From the NCBI RefSeq assembly GCF_011250635.1, contig NZ_JAANNP010000002.1, forward strand, positions 132,478 through 196,477: DNA of 64,000 bases, in the 5' to 3' direction. The stretch comes from Motilibacter deserti (lineage in GTDB: Bacteria > Actinomycetota > Actinomycetes > Motilibacterales > Motilibacteraceae). Below the pieces are notes generated by a model, which was not told the origin of the DNA, did no database searches, and saw only the letters and a program-made list of their open reading frames with translations. Positions 35,951-44,326 of this stretch are shown here, piece after piece. The position numbers and the translations under genes are program-made. Each line of letters starts with the position of its first letter. Positions within the stretch are counted from its first letter, which is position 1.

Positions 35951-38900
35951 GTGCAGGTGGAGGGGACGGGGCGGCCGCAGTCATCGGGGTCGCAGGAGCC
36001 CGGGCCGCTGCGGATCCAGGTCCTCGGCGGCCTGGCCGCGCGCCGCGGCGGCCTCGAGCTGGACCTCGGAGGGCGGCGGCAGCGGGCCGTGCTGGCGCTG
36101 CTGCTCCTCGCGCGTGGCGAGGCGCTCGGCGCCAGCCGGCTGATCGACCTGCTCTGGGGCGAGCAGCCGCCGGCGAGCGGGCCGGCCGCGCTCCACTCCT
36201 ACGTCTCGCACCTGCGCCGAGCGCTCGAGCCCGACCGCAGCGCCCGCAGCCGCGACACGCTGCTGGTCCGGGAGGGCACCGGCTACGCCTGCCGCCTGCC
36301 CGCGGACGCCGTCGACGCCTGGCGGTTCGAGGCGATGGTGCGCTCGGCGAGCTCGGGCGACGGAGCAGGGGCGGGCTCCGTCGGGGCCGTGGCCGAGCTG
36401 TCGGCGGCGCTCGCGCTGTGGCGGGGCACGCCGTACGCCGAGTGGGCCGGCGAGCCGTGGGCGGACGCCGAGGCCGCGCGGCTGGCCGAGCTGCGGGCCG
36501 TCGCGATCGAGCGCCTGATGGCCGCCCGCCTGGCGGCCGGAGAGGCCGCCGTCCTCGTGCCCGAGCTCGACGCCCTCGTCGCGGAGGAGCCGCTGCGCGA
36601 GGAGCGCTGGCGGCTGCTCGCCCTCGCGCTCTACCGCTCCCAGCGCCAGTCCGACGCCCTGGCCGCCCTGCGCCGGGCGCGCACCCGGCTGTCGGACGAG
36701 CTCGGCGTCGATCCCGGGCCGGCGCTGCGCGAGATCGAGGCCCAGATCCTCGCCCACGCCCCGGCGCTCAGCCTCCCCGCCCCCGGCACCCCCGCCTCCG
36801 CGGCGGATCCGCGCTCGGCACGGACGCGCGCCCCCGCGCAGGCGCCCGTCGCGCCGGCGCCCCGGGTCCCGGAGCAGCAGCGTGCCAGGCCCGCCGAGGA
36901 CGAGATCGTCGAGCGCGACGCGGAGCTGGCCCGCCTGCGCGCCGGCCTGGAGGACGCGCTGGCCGGGCAGGGCGGGGTCGCGCTCGTCGAGGGGCCGGCC
37001 GGCATCGGCAAGACCCGGCTGCTCGCAGAGGCCCGCCGCATGGCCGCCGAGCACGGTGCCACGACGCTGTCGGCGCGCGGCAGCACCCTTGAGCGCGAGT
37101 TCGCCTTCGGCACCGTCCGCCAGCTGTTCGAGCCGTTGCTCGTGGACCCCGTCCGGCGCGCGCGGCTGCTGTCCGGCGCCGCGGCCTCGGCCGCGACCGT
37201 CTTCGACGCCGCTCCCGCCGACGAGGTGCGGGCCGACGGCTCGTTCGCCGTCCTGCACGGGCTCTACTGGCTGACGGTCAACCTCGCCGTCGAGGAGCCC
37301 GTGGTGCTCGCCGTGGACGACCTTCAATGGTGCGACACGGCCTCGCTGCGCTTCCTGGCGTTCCTCGTGCGGCGGGTCGAAGGCGTCCCGGTCGCGCTCG
37401 TCGCCACCCTCCGCACGGGGGAGGAGCACGCCGAGCAGGCGCTGCTGTCGGAGATCACGCTCGACCCGGTGACGCTGTCGGTCCTGCCCGGGCCGCTGAC
37501 CCGGCCCGGCGTCGCCGATCTCGTACGCCGCCGGCTGGGCGCCGACCCCGCCCCCAGCTTCGTGACCGCCTGCCACGAGACGACCGGCGGCAACCCACTG
37601 CTGCTGCGCCAGCTGCTGCGCGCCCTCGAGGCCGATGGCATCCGCCCGGACGAGGCCCACGCCGACACGGTCACGGCGATCGGCTCGCGGGCCGTGTCGA
37701 GCATCGTGCTCATGCGGCTGCGCCGGCTCCCGGCGGAGGCCGGGGAGGTCGCGCGGGCGGTCGCGGTCCTCGGTGACGGCGCGGCCCTGCCCGCGGTGGC
37801 CAGGCTCGCCCAGCTCGACGAGGAGCAGGCCGCGCACGCGATCGCGGCCCTCGCGGCGGCCGAGATCCTGCACGACGAGCACCCGCTCGGGTTCGTGCAC
37901 CCGCTCGTGCGCGACGCGGTCTACCGCGGCCTCGCCCCCGGCCAACGCGAGCTGGCCCACGAGCGGGCGGCGGCCGTGCTGTCGGCCGGCGGCGCCGCGG
38001 CCGAGCAGGTGGCGGCCCACCTGCTGCAGGTCCCGGCGCGCGGTGACGAGTGGGTGGTGGCCACCCTGCGGCACGCCGCGCGGATCGCACGCGACCGCGG
38101 GGCCGCCGAGAGCGCCATCGCCTACCTCGCCCGGGCGCTCACCGAGCCGCCGCTGCCCGAGGAGCGTGGCGAGGTGCTGCTCGAGCTGGGCGGGCTCGAG
38201 GCGCTGACCGACGGCGTGTCCGCGATCGAGCACCTGCGCGAGGCGTACGCCGTGGCCGGCGCCGTGGCGACCCGGGCGCAGGCCGCGCGCATCCTCTCCC
38301 ACAGCCTGGTCTTCGCCGGCGGCCGCGGCGAGGTGACCGCCTTCGCCCGGCAGGCCCGCCTCGCGCTGCCGCCCGAGCTGGCGGACGACCGGCAGGCGCT
38401 GCACGCGCTGGAGCGCATCGGCGGCTACATGCACGGCCTCGACTGTGCGATCTGGCAGCGCGAGGAGATCGTGCTGGACGGCGACGGGCCGGGCGCCCGC
38501 ATGCTCGCCGTGGTCAAGGCATGGGAGACGGTGATCGCGGGCGACGGGCTCGCCGAGTGCGTCGAGCTGGCCCGGTTCGCGCTGCGGGACGGGCTGCTGC
38601 AGCTCGTCGACCCCGGGCTCTTCTGGGTCATCGCCGCGTTCAGCCTGGACATGGCCGACCAGGACCTCGGCGACTTCTGGGACCGGGCGCTGTCCAGCGC
38701 CCACGCGCGGGGCTCGCTCTTCTCGGCGCTCTCGACCCACCTGTGGCGCGGGCACGCCCAGTGGTGGCAGGGCGACCTGCGCGAGGCCGAGCAGTCGTTG
38801 CTGACGGCGAACGAGCAGATGCTGCGCTGGGGCGCGCCCGAGATCGGCGTGGCCTACGGGACCGCGTTCCTGCTCGGCGTGGTGCTCGACCGGGGCGACG

Positions 38901-39652
38901 TCGCGGGCGCGCGCCGGTTCCTGGACTCGGTGAGCGGCCAGCCCCGGGTGGGGGACGGCGGCCGGCTGCTGATGGACGCCGAGACCGACGTCCTGCTCGC
39001 CGAGGGCAGGCACGCGGAGGCGCTGCAGGTCGCCGAGGCGGCTCGCGCCCAGATGCGGACGGTGGCCAACCCGGTGTGGCGGCCGTGGCGGTCCCTGGCC
39101 GCGCGGGCCCTGTCCGGGCTCGGCCGGCACGACGAGGCGGTCGCCCTCGCGCAGGAGGAGGTCGGCCTGGCGCGCAGGTGGGGGGCGCCGCGGCTGACCG
39201 GCCGCTGCCTGCGGCTGCTCGGCGAGGTCCAGGGCACGGCGGGCGAGCCGGCGCTGCGGGCCGCGCTGGACGAGCTGCAGGGGACGTCCTCGCGGCTCGA
39301 GCTCGCGCGGGTGCTGTACGCGCTGGCGGCCCTCGCCCCGCCCGAAGAGGCGGTGACGCTGCGCCAGCGTGCGCTCGAGCTCGCCGAGGCCTGCGGGGCG
39401 GAGGCGCTGCGGACGTCGGTCGCGGAGGCGCTGCGCGGTCAGGGGATCCCGGTGCCGGAGCAGCCGGCGCGCACGGTTCTGACCACGACGCAGCGGCGCA
39501 TCGCCGCGATGGCCGTGGCCGGCTCGGACAACCGGCAGATCGCTGAATCTCTCTTCCTGACTCCGCGTTCGGTCGAGCGCGCTCTCGAGCTCGTACGCCG
39601 CGAGCTCGGCGCGACGTCCGACGCGGAGCTCCGGGTGGCGCTGGCGATGTGA
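35951..39652 (+). CDS. SARP-type regulator with AAA ATPase, TPR and C-terminal LuxR-type domain
   Basis: 1233 aa. Domain order: OmpR-like winged helix (~20-105, RIQVLGGLAARRGG...RRQRAVLALLLLARGEALGASRLIDLLWGE), bacterial transcriptional activator domain (~110-255), AAA_16/STAND ATPase with Walker A GPAGIGKTRLL (~350) and Walker B VVLAVDDLQWCD (~450), a long helical repeat region (~700-1160), and a terminal LuxR-like helix-turn-helix (RRIAAMAVAGSDNRQIAESLFLTPRSVERALELVRRELG). Large ATP-dependent activators of this kind usually carry either a SARP or a LuxR DNA-binding domain. Having both ends suggests DNA looping or a vestigial end. GTG start 35951; a TACCGT box lies ~10 bases before it. No biosynthetic cluster adjoins. 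Confidence 0.9.
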   Translation: MQVEGTGRPQSSGSQEPGPLRIQVLGGLAARRGGLELDLGGRRQRAVLALLLLARGEALGASRLIDLLWGEQPPASGPAALHSYVSHLRRALEPDRSARSRDTLLVREGTGYACRLPADAVDAWRFEAMVRSASSGDGAGAGSVGAVAELSAALALWRGTPYAEWAGEPWADAEAARLAELRAVAIERLMAARLAAGEAAVLVPELDALVAEEPLREERWRLLALALYRSQRQSDALAALRRARTRLSDELGVDPGPALREIEAQILAHAPALSLPAPGTPASAADPRSARTRAPAQAPVAPAPRVPEQQRARPAEDEIVERDAELARLRAGLEDALAGQGGVALVEGPAGIGKTRLLAEARRMAAEHGATTLSARGSTLEREFAFGTVRQLFEPLLVDPVRRARLLSGAAASAATVFDAAPADEVRADGSFAVLHGLYWLTVNLAVEEPVVLAVDDLQWCDTASLRFLAFLVRRVEGVPVALVATLRTGEEHAEQALLSEITLDPVTLSVLPGPLTRPGVADLVRRRLGADPAPSFVTACHETTGGNPLLLRQLLRALEADGIRPDEAHADTVTAIGSRAVSSIVLMRLRRLPAEAGEVARAVAVLGDGAALPAVARLAQLDEEQAAHAIAALAAAEILHDEHPLGFVHPLVRDAVYRGLAPGQRELAHERAAAVLSAGGAAAEQVAAHLLQVPARGDEWVVATLRHAARIARDRGAAESAIAYLARALTEPPLPEERGEVLLELGGLEALTDGVSAIEHLREAYAVAGAVATRAQAARILSHSLVFAGGRGEVTAFARQARLALPPELADDRQALHALERIGGYMHGLDCAIWQREEIVLDGDGPGARMLAVVKAWETVIAGDGLAECVELARFALRDGLLQLVDPGLFWVIAAFSLDMADQDLGDFWDRALSSAHARGSLFSALSTHLWRGHAQWWQGDLREAEQSLLTANEQMLRWGAPEIGVAYGTAFLLGVVLDRGDVAGARRFLDSVSGQPRVGDGGRLLMDAETDVLLAEGRHAEALQVAEAARAQMRTVANPVWRPWRSLAARALSGLGRHDEAVALAQEEVGLARRWGAPRLTGRCLRLLGEVQGTAGEPALRAALDELQGTSSRLELARVLYALAALAPPEEAVTLRQRALELAEACGAEALRTSVAEALRGQGIPVPEQPARTVLTTTQRRIAAMAVAGSDNRQIAESLFLTPRSVERALELVRRELGATSDAELRVALAM

Positions 39653-39761
39653 GCCGTGCCGGGCCGGCGGGTGCCTGCTCCACCCCAGCGGCGGCGTGGC
39701 TGTGTGCCGGGCGGCGCGGCCTCTCCCGGCGTGCTCCGGGGCGGCCGCACATCGCCGCGGG

Positions 39762-39785
39762 GTTTCACCCGCCCGCACCGGGAGA
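39762..39785 (+). promoter_or_regulatory. Possible SigF/SigB-type stress promoter of the hemerythrin gene
   Basis: GTTT (39762-39765) and GGGAGA (39780-39785) are separated by 14 bases, resembling the actinobacterial stress-sigma pattern GTTT...GGGTAT. Spacing and -10 are imperfect. Such hemerythrin genes are often under stress sigma control in mycobacteria. Confidence 0.3.
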
Positions 39786-39806
39786 GGGGGCGGCGCGTAC
39801 GCCCCC
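39786..39806 (+). promoter_or_regulatory. Hairpin in the 5' leader of the hemerythrin gene
   Basis: GGGGGCG (39786-39792) pairs with CGCCCCC (39800-39806) around a GCGCGTA loop. It ends five bases before the AGGAGGA ribosome-binding site and could stabilise the leader or modulate initiation. Confidence 0.4.
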
Positions 39807-39822
39807 GCCCGCAGGAGGATTC

Positions 39823-40884
39823 ATGAGCGTCCGCGCACCCGGCCTTCCGTCGGTCGCCGTCCAGTCCGAGCGCCAACGGGGTGGAAGGGGAAGCATCCTC
39901 TCGCGGCAGAGCCGGGACCACGCCGTCCTGCAGTCGCTGATGCTGGCCTACGAGCACACGCCCTCCGTCCGCAAGCGCGCCAAGATCGTGGACACACTGG
40001 CGGAGCGCGCCCTGCGCCACGCGTTCGCCGAGGAGACGGTGCTCTTCCCGGCCTACCGGAAGTACCTCGGCGAGCAGGCCGACGAGCTCAGTGCCCACAT
40101 CGAGGGCGAGCACCAGGCCGTCAACGAGATGCTCGTGGAGCTGCAGAGCCTCGACCCGCACGACCCCGAGTTCGACCGGACCGTGCGCAAGACGTTCGCG
40201 GTGATCCGCGACGACGCGCGCAACGAGGAGGACGCGCTGCTGCCGCAGCTGCAGCAGGTCGCCACCGGCCGTCAGCTGCGGGCCATCGGCCGCGCCTGGG
40301 AGGTGTCGCGGCGCACGTCCCCGACCCGGCCGCACCCCAAGGTCTCCCGGCGCCCGCCGGGCAACCTGCTCGCCGCGCTCCCGCTCGCCGTCTCCGACCG
40401 GGCCAAGGACGCCGCGCAGCACGTCGTGCCGCCGGCCTCGGGCGTACGCGTCCTCGGCGCCGGCCTGCTCGCCGGTGCCGCGGGGGTGGCCGTGATGACG
40501 CTGGGGGAGAAGGTCGAGCAGGCGTTGACCGGCCGGCCCAACTCCTACGTCCCGAGCCGCGTGCTGGAGCGGCTGACCGGCCTGCACCCGGCCGACGAGG
40601 CCGAGCGGGACGTGCTCAACCTCGCGATGCACTGGGGCCAGGGGACGCTGCTCGGCGTCGTCCGGGCGGCGATGGCGCGCCGCGGCGTCCGCGGCGCGAG
40701 CGGGGCCGTCGCGTTCACCGGGCTGCGGCTCGCGGTGGACCAGACGCTGGAGAACGGCACCGGGGTCGGGGCGCCGCCGTGGACGTGGCCGCGCGACGAG
40801 CTCGTCATCGACGTGGCGCACAAGGCGGTGTACGCCGTCGTCACCGGCTCGGTCGCGGACCGGCTGGTGCGGACGCGCGGCTGA
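39823..40884 (+). CDS. Hemerythrin HHE domain fused to a membrane (DUF1440-like) domain
   Basis: 353 aa, ATG with AGGAGGA. The N-terminal ~150 residues form a hemerythrin-like four-helix bundle: RDHAVLQSLMLAYEH, RHAFAEETVLFPAYRKYL, HIEGEHQAVNEMLVELQSL and DARNEEDALLPQL supply the His/Glu iron ligands. After a basic Pro linker, the second half has several membrane helices (VRVLGAGLLAGAAGVAVMTLGEKVEQALTGRP..., MHWGQGTLLGVVRAAMA, ELVIDVAHKAVYAVVTGSVADRLV), like DUF1440/YagU-type proteins. Non-heme di-iron sensing of oxygen or nitric oxide at the membrane is inferred. Confidence 0.82.
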   Translation: MSVRAPGLPSVAVQSERQRGGRGSILSRQSRDHAVLQSLMLAYEHTPSVRKRAKIVDTLAERALRHAFAEETVLFPAYRKYLGEQADELSAHIEGEHQAVNEMLVELQSLDPHDPEFDRTVRKTFAVIRDDARNEEDALLPQLQQVATGRQLRAIGRAWEVSRRTSPTRPHPKVSRRPPGNLLAALPLAVSDRAKDAAQHVVPPASGVRVLGAGLLAGAAGVAVMTLGEKVEQALTGRPNSYVPSRVLERLTGLHPADEAERDVLNLAMHWGQGTLLGVVRAAMARRGVRGASGAVAFTGLRLAVDQTLENGTGVGAPPWTWPRDELVIDVAHKAVYAVVTGSVADRLVRTRG

Positions 40885-41049
40885 GGCGTACGTCCTGCCG
40901 GCTCGCGCCGCTCCCGGCCGTGCGCGGCGCGACGTGATCGGCCGCCGACGCCGCGCCGCGGCACTTCGTTGCCCGAGTCGGTGCCGCCGACCCTGCACAA
41001 AGCCACCCTGGCGCCCATTCGGCCAGCGGAGTCGCGAGCCGCGCGGCCG

Positions 41050-41820
41050 CTACCGGCGTACGACGGACATCGAGCGCAGCAGCGCCGGGAACGCCTGTCG
41101 CTCGAGCCGGCCGAGCGGTGCCTCCTCCGCGTCGAGGAAGCTCTGCATCAGCGCGCCGTCGTGGAACGCGATCAGCACCCGCGCGGCGAGGTCCGGCGGG
41201 GTGACGAGCTCCCGGCCCGCTCCCTGCATCGCCTTGGTCAGCAGGTCGACGAACTGCGCGGTGAACCGGTCGCGGTGCGCCTGCAGGGCGCGGCCCGCCT
41301 CCTCGTTGCGCGCGGCGTGGACGAGGAACTCGGTCGACACGAGCCACCACCGCCGGTCGACCGGGACCGAGGCGAGGAAGGCCTCGACCGCGGCGTCGAG
41401 GACCTCGTCCGGGTCAGGGCTCTCGTCCGTGTCGCCGGCGGCGCTCTGCGTGGGCGTGGCGTCGACGTCGGCCGGGAAGCCGAGCAGAGCGGCCCGCAGC
41501 GACTCCAGCGCCTCCTCGACCTTGGCCTCCCACAGCGCGAGCATCAGCTCGTCGAGGGTGCGGAAGTTCGAGTAGAACGCGCCGCGCGTGTAGCCGGCCC
41601 GCTCGCACACCTCCTCCACCGTCGCGCCGCGCAGCCCGCGCTCGGCGAACACGTCGAGCGCGGCGTCGAGCAGGCGGCGACGGGTCTCCGCGCGCCGCCT
41701 GGTCACGCGCTGCGGGCGCTCGCCGGCGTCCACGTCATCGACGCCGTCGATCTCCCGCGCCCCGCTGCTCCCCGCGTCGTCGGCGGTGACGGCGCCTTCC
41801 GTCATGGTGCCCTCAGTCAT
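41050..41820 (-). CDS. TetR family transcriptional regulator
   Basis: 256 aa. A Glu/Ala-rich N-terminal extension (~40 residues; a second ATG at 41805 could be the start) precedes the TetR helix-turn-helix (RRRLLDAALDVFAERGLRGATVEEVCERAGYTRGAFYSNFRTLDELMLALWE, ~47-98). The C-terminal ligand domain is helical (WLVSTEFLVHAARN, RVLIAFHDGALMQSFLDAEEAPLG). Its ATG overlaps the MMPL stop (ATGA), so it is co-transcribed with the exporter and probably represses it through the palindrome upstream of MMPL. Confidence 0.93.
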   Translation of the reverse strand: MTEGTMTEGAVTADDAGSSGAREIDGVDDVDAGERPQRVTRRRAETRRRLLDAALDVFAERGLRGATVEEVCERAGYTRGAFYSNFRTLDELMLALWEAKVEEALESLRAALLGFPADVDATPTQSAAGDTDESPDPDEVLDAAVEAFLASVPVDRRWWLVSTEFLVHAARNEEAGRALQAHRDRFTAQFVDLLTKAMQGAGRELVTPPDLAARVLIAFHDGALMQSFLDAEEAPLGRLERQAFPALLRSMSVVRR

Positions 41821-44093
41821 GGCGCCACCTGTCCGGCGGGCACCGGCGCCTCCGACCGCTGGCCCGGGCGGCCCAGCGACTCGCCCTCGATGTCCACGCG
41901 CGGCACCACGCGGTCGAGCCAGCGCGGGATCCACCAGGCCGTACGCCCGAAGAGCGCGAGCACGGCCGGGACGAGCGTCATGCGGACGAGGAAGGCGTCG
42001 GCCAGCACACCGAAAGCGAGCGCGATCGCCATGGGCTTGATCGTCGAGTCCTCGCTGGTCGCGAAGCTCGCGAAGACCGAGAACATGATGAGCGCCGCGG
42101 CCGTGACGACCCGGGCGGCGTGCCGGGAGCCGGCCAGGATCGCCCCGTGCGCGTCGCCGCCGTGGACGTAGTCCTCCCGGATCCGCGACACGAGGAAGAC
42201 CTCGTAGTCCATCGCGAGGCCGAAGAGCACCGCGATCACGATGATCGGCAGGAAGCTGATGACCGGGCCGGTCGTGTGCACGCCGAGGGCGTCGTCGAGC
42301 CAGCCCCACTGGAAGACCGCGACCACGACGCCGAACGCCGCGCCGACCGAGAGCAGGAAGCCGACTGCAGCCTTCACGGGGACGACGATCGAGCGGAACA
42401 CCAGCAGCAGCAGGACCAACGCCAGCCCGACGACGACGCAGGCGAACGGCAGCAGCGCGTCACCGAGCCGGTCCGACACGTCGATCCCGACCGCGGTGTT
42501 GCCCGTGACGGCCAGCGTCGTGCCGGTCTGCGCCTCGAGCTGCCCGGCCTGGCTGCGGATCGCCTGCACCAGGTCCTTCGTCTCGTCCGCGGTCGGCCCG
42601 GTGCCCGGGACCACCTGGACGATCGCCGTGTCGCCCTGGTCGTTGAGCTGCGGCTCCGACACCGACACGACGTTGGGCAGCGCCTTGACCGCAGCCGCGA
42701 CCTGGCCCGCCCCCTGCTGCAGCGCGTCGCGGCCGCCAGGCCCCTCGACCAGGACGAGCAGCGGCCCGTTGAAGCCGGGCCCGAAGCTGGCGGAGATCTC
42801 GTCGTACGCCTCGCGCTGCCCGCTCTCGGGCGCCGCGCTGCCGTTGTCGGGCAGGGCGAGCGCGAGCTCGCGGGCCGGCAGCGCCACGGCCCCGAGGCCG
42901 AGCACGATGACAGCGACGGTCAGCAGGGGCTTGGCGACGACGATGCGCGCCCACCGCTCGCCGAAGGGCCTGGCGGGGGCCGAGTGCGCGGGGTGGCCTG
43001 CCCCCACCGGCACCGAGTGCGCCGGGTGGGCGGCGCCTGCCTGGGACGCGCCGTGCGTGCCGGATATGCGTGCGGACCGCGAGCCTGGCTTCGGGCGCAG
43101 CCGCTCGCCGGCGAAGCCCATGAGCGCGGGGAGCAGCGTCACGGCGATGGCCACGGCGACGACGACGGTGACGGACGCCGCAAGCCCCATCACGGTCAGG
43201 AACGGGATCTTCACCACGCTGAGCCCGGCCATCGCGATCACGACGGTGAGGCCGGCAAAAACGACCGCGCTGCCCGCCGTACCGGTCGCCCGTCCGATCG
43301 AGTCGTGCAGGTCGTCGCCGTCGGCGAGCTGGGTGCGGTGCCGGGACAGGATGAAGAGCGAGTAGTCCAGCCCGACCGCGAGCCCGATCATGAGCGCCAG
43401 CGTCGGCGCGGTCGACGACAGCGTGACGAGCTCGGTCAGCGACAGCAGGCTCGCGAGCCCCACGGCGACGCCCACGAGCGCGGTCAGCAGCGTCATCCCG
43501 GCGGCCAGCGCGGAGCCGAAGGTGACGAGCAGGACGATCAGCGCCACCACGACACCGATGAGCTCCTTCGGCCCGACGGCCACTCCGGTCGTCCCGAGCG
43601 CGTCGCCGCCGACGACGGTCTGCAGGCCGGCGTCCCGCGCCGGGGCGAGCAGCCGGTCGAGCGCGCCCACGGCGCCCTCGTCGAGCTCGCCGCGCTGCAC
43701 GGCGTACTGCACCTGCGCGAGCGCCACCCGGCCGTCGGGCGAGACGGTGCGCGCCGTGAACGGGTCGATCGCCGCCGCGACCTGCGGAGCCGACGCCGCG
43801 GCCCTGACCGCCTCGCCGATGGCCGCCTTCGCCGCGTCGGCGGTGACCGTCGACCCTTCCGGCGCCGTGAACACGACCTGCGCGGACGTGCCGCTCGCCG
43901 CCGGGAACTTCTCGCCCAGCACGTCGAGCGCCTGCTGGGACTCGGTCCCCGGGATGCGGAACTCGTTGTCGGTCTTGCCCCCCGAGGCCACGACTCCGGC
44001 CACGGCCAGGGCGAGCAGCAGCACCCAGGCGGCGAGGACGAGCAGGCGCCGGCGCGCGGAGAAGCGCCCGAGCCGGTAGAGCAGTGCGGCCAC
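41817..44093 (-). CDS. MMPL family RND-type transporter
   Basis: 758 aa; GTG 44093 with AAGGA upstream gives VAALLYRLGRFSARRRLLVLAAWVLLLAL. Twelve transmembrane helices arranged as two MMPL repeats, each after a large extracytoplasmic loop. Helix clusters: LIGVVVALIVLLVTFGSALAAGMTLL..., LALMIGLAVGLDYSLFILSRHRTQL, and in the second half FACVVVGLALVLLLLVFRSIVVPV and VIAVLFGLAMDYEVFLVSRIREDY. The paired GLDYSLF and MDYEVFLVSR motifs carry the proton-relay Asp-Tyr residues of mycobacterial MmpL proteins. A variable cytoplasmic loop (~360-410) contains near-repeats (HPAHSVPVGAGHPAHSAP). It exports lipids or drugs; the substrate is not predictable. Confidence 0.94.
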   Translation of the reverse strand: MAALLYRLGRFSARRRLLVLAAWVLLLALAVAGVVASGGKTDNEFRIPGTESQQALDVLGEKFPAASGTSAQVVFTAPEGSTVTADAAKAAIGEAVRAAASAPQVAAAIDPFTARTVSPDGRVALAQVQYAVQRGELDEGAVGALDRLLAPARDAGLQTVVGGDALGTTGVAVGPKELIGVVVALIVLLVTFGSALAAGMTLLTALVGVAVGLASLLSLTELVTLSSTAPTLALMIGLAVGLDYSLFILSRHRTQLADGDDLHDSIGRATGTAGSAVVFAGLTVVIAMAGLSVVKIPFLTVMGLAASVTVVVAVAIAVTLLPALMGFAGERLRPKPGSRSARISGTHGASQAGAAHPAHSVPVGAGHPAHSAPARPFGERWARIVVAKPLLTVAVIVLGLGAVALPARELALALPDNGSAAPESGQREAYDEISASFGPGFNGPLLVLVEGPGGRDALQQGAGQVAAAVKALPNVVSVSEPQLNDQGDTAIVQVVPGTGPTADETKDLVQAIRSQAGQLEAQTGTTLAVTGNTAVGIDVSDRLGDALLPFACVVVGLALVLLLLVFRSIVVPVKAAVGFLLSVGAAFGVVVAVFQWGWLDDALGVHTTGPVISFLPIIVIAVLFGLAMDYEVFLVSRIREDYVHGGDAHGAILAGSRHAARVVTAAALIMFSVFASFATSEDSTIKPMAIALAFGVLADAFLVRMTLVPAVLALFGRTAWWIPRWLDRVVPRVDIEGESLGRPGQRSEAPVPAGQVAP

Positions 44094-44155
44094 GGAGATG
44101 TTCCTTCCGATGGTGCTCGGGCAGATACGCGCTGTAGCTACCCGTGAGAGCGTTC

Positions 44156-44171
44156 GATACGCCAACGTATC
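44156..44171. promoter_or_regulatory. Candidate TetR operator upstream of the MMPL gene
   Basis: GATACG and CGTATC, perfectly inverted around CCAA (44156-44171), 63 bases upstream of the MMPL start. Partial copies occur nearby: GATAC at 44124 and GTATC at 44184. Minus-strand TTGGCG (44160-44165) within the palindrome and TAGCTA (44135-44140) could be a promoter with a wide 19-base spacer, so binding would block it. Confidence 0.6.
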
Positions 44172-44220
44172 CGATGCACTCGTGTATCCGTCGCGGGCGT
44201 GCTCATGCTTGACCGGCGGT

Positions 44221-44275
44221 GATCACGGGACTCGGCCGGGCGACACGGGCGTGTCGTGAGCCAAGCCCCGTGATC
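44221..44275. repeat. Nested inverted repeat 3' of the DUF1015 gene
   Basis: GATCACGGG (44221-44229) pairs with CCCGTGATC (44267-44275), enclosing a perfect hairpin CGACACG-GG-CGTGTCG (44241-44256). It lies ~50 bases past the DUF1015 stop, so it may terminate that transcript, or it may be a REP-like element. It has no terminal U-run. Confidence 0.55.
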
Positions 44276-44326
44276 GATGGCGTGAAGGGTGAGCTCAGCG
44301 CGGCCCGCCCGGCCCAACTCAGGACT

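Noticed and set aside
35981-39778. A 1265-codon minus-strand frame opposite the SARP-LuxR gene
   Set aside because: Shadow of the plus-strand gene, which has Walker motifs and two DNA-binding domains.
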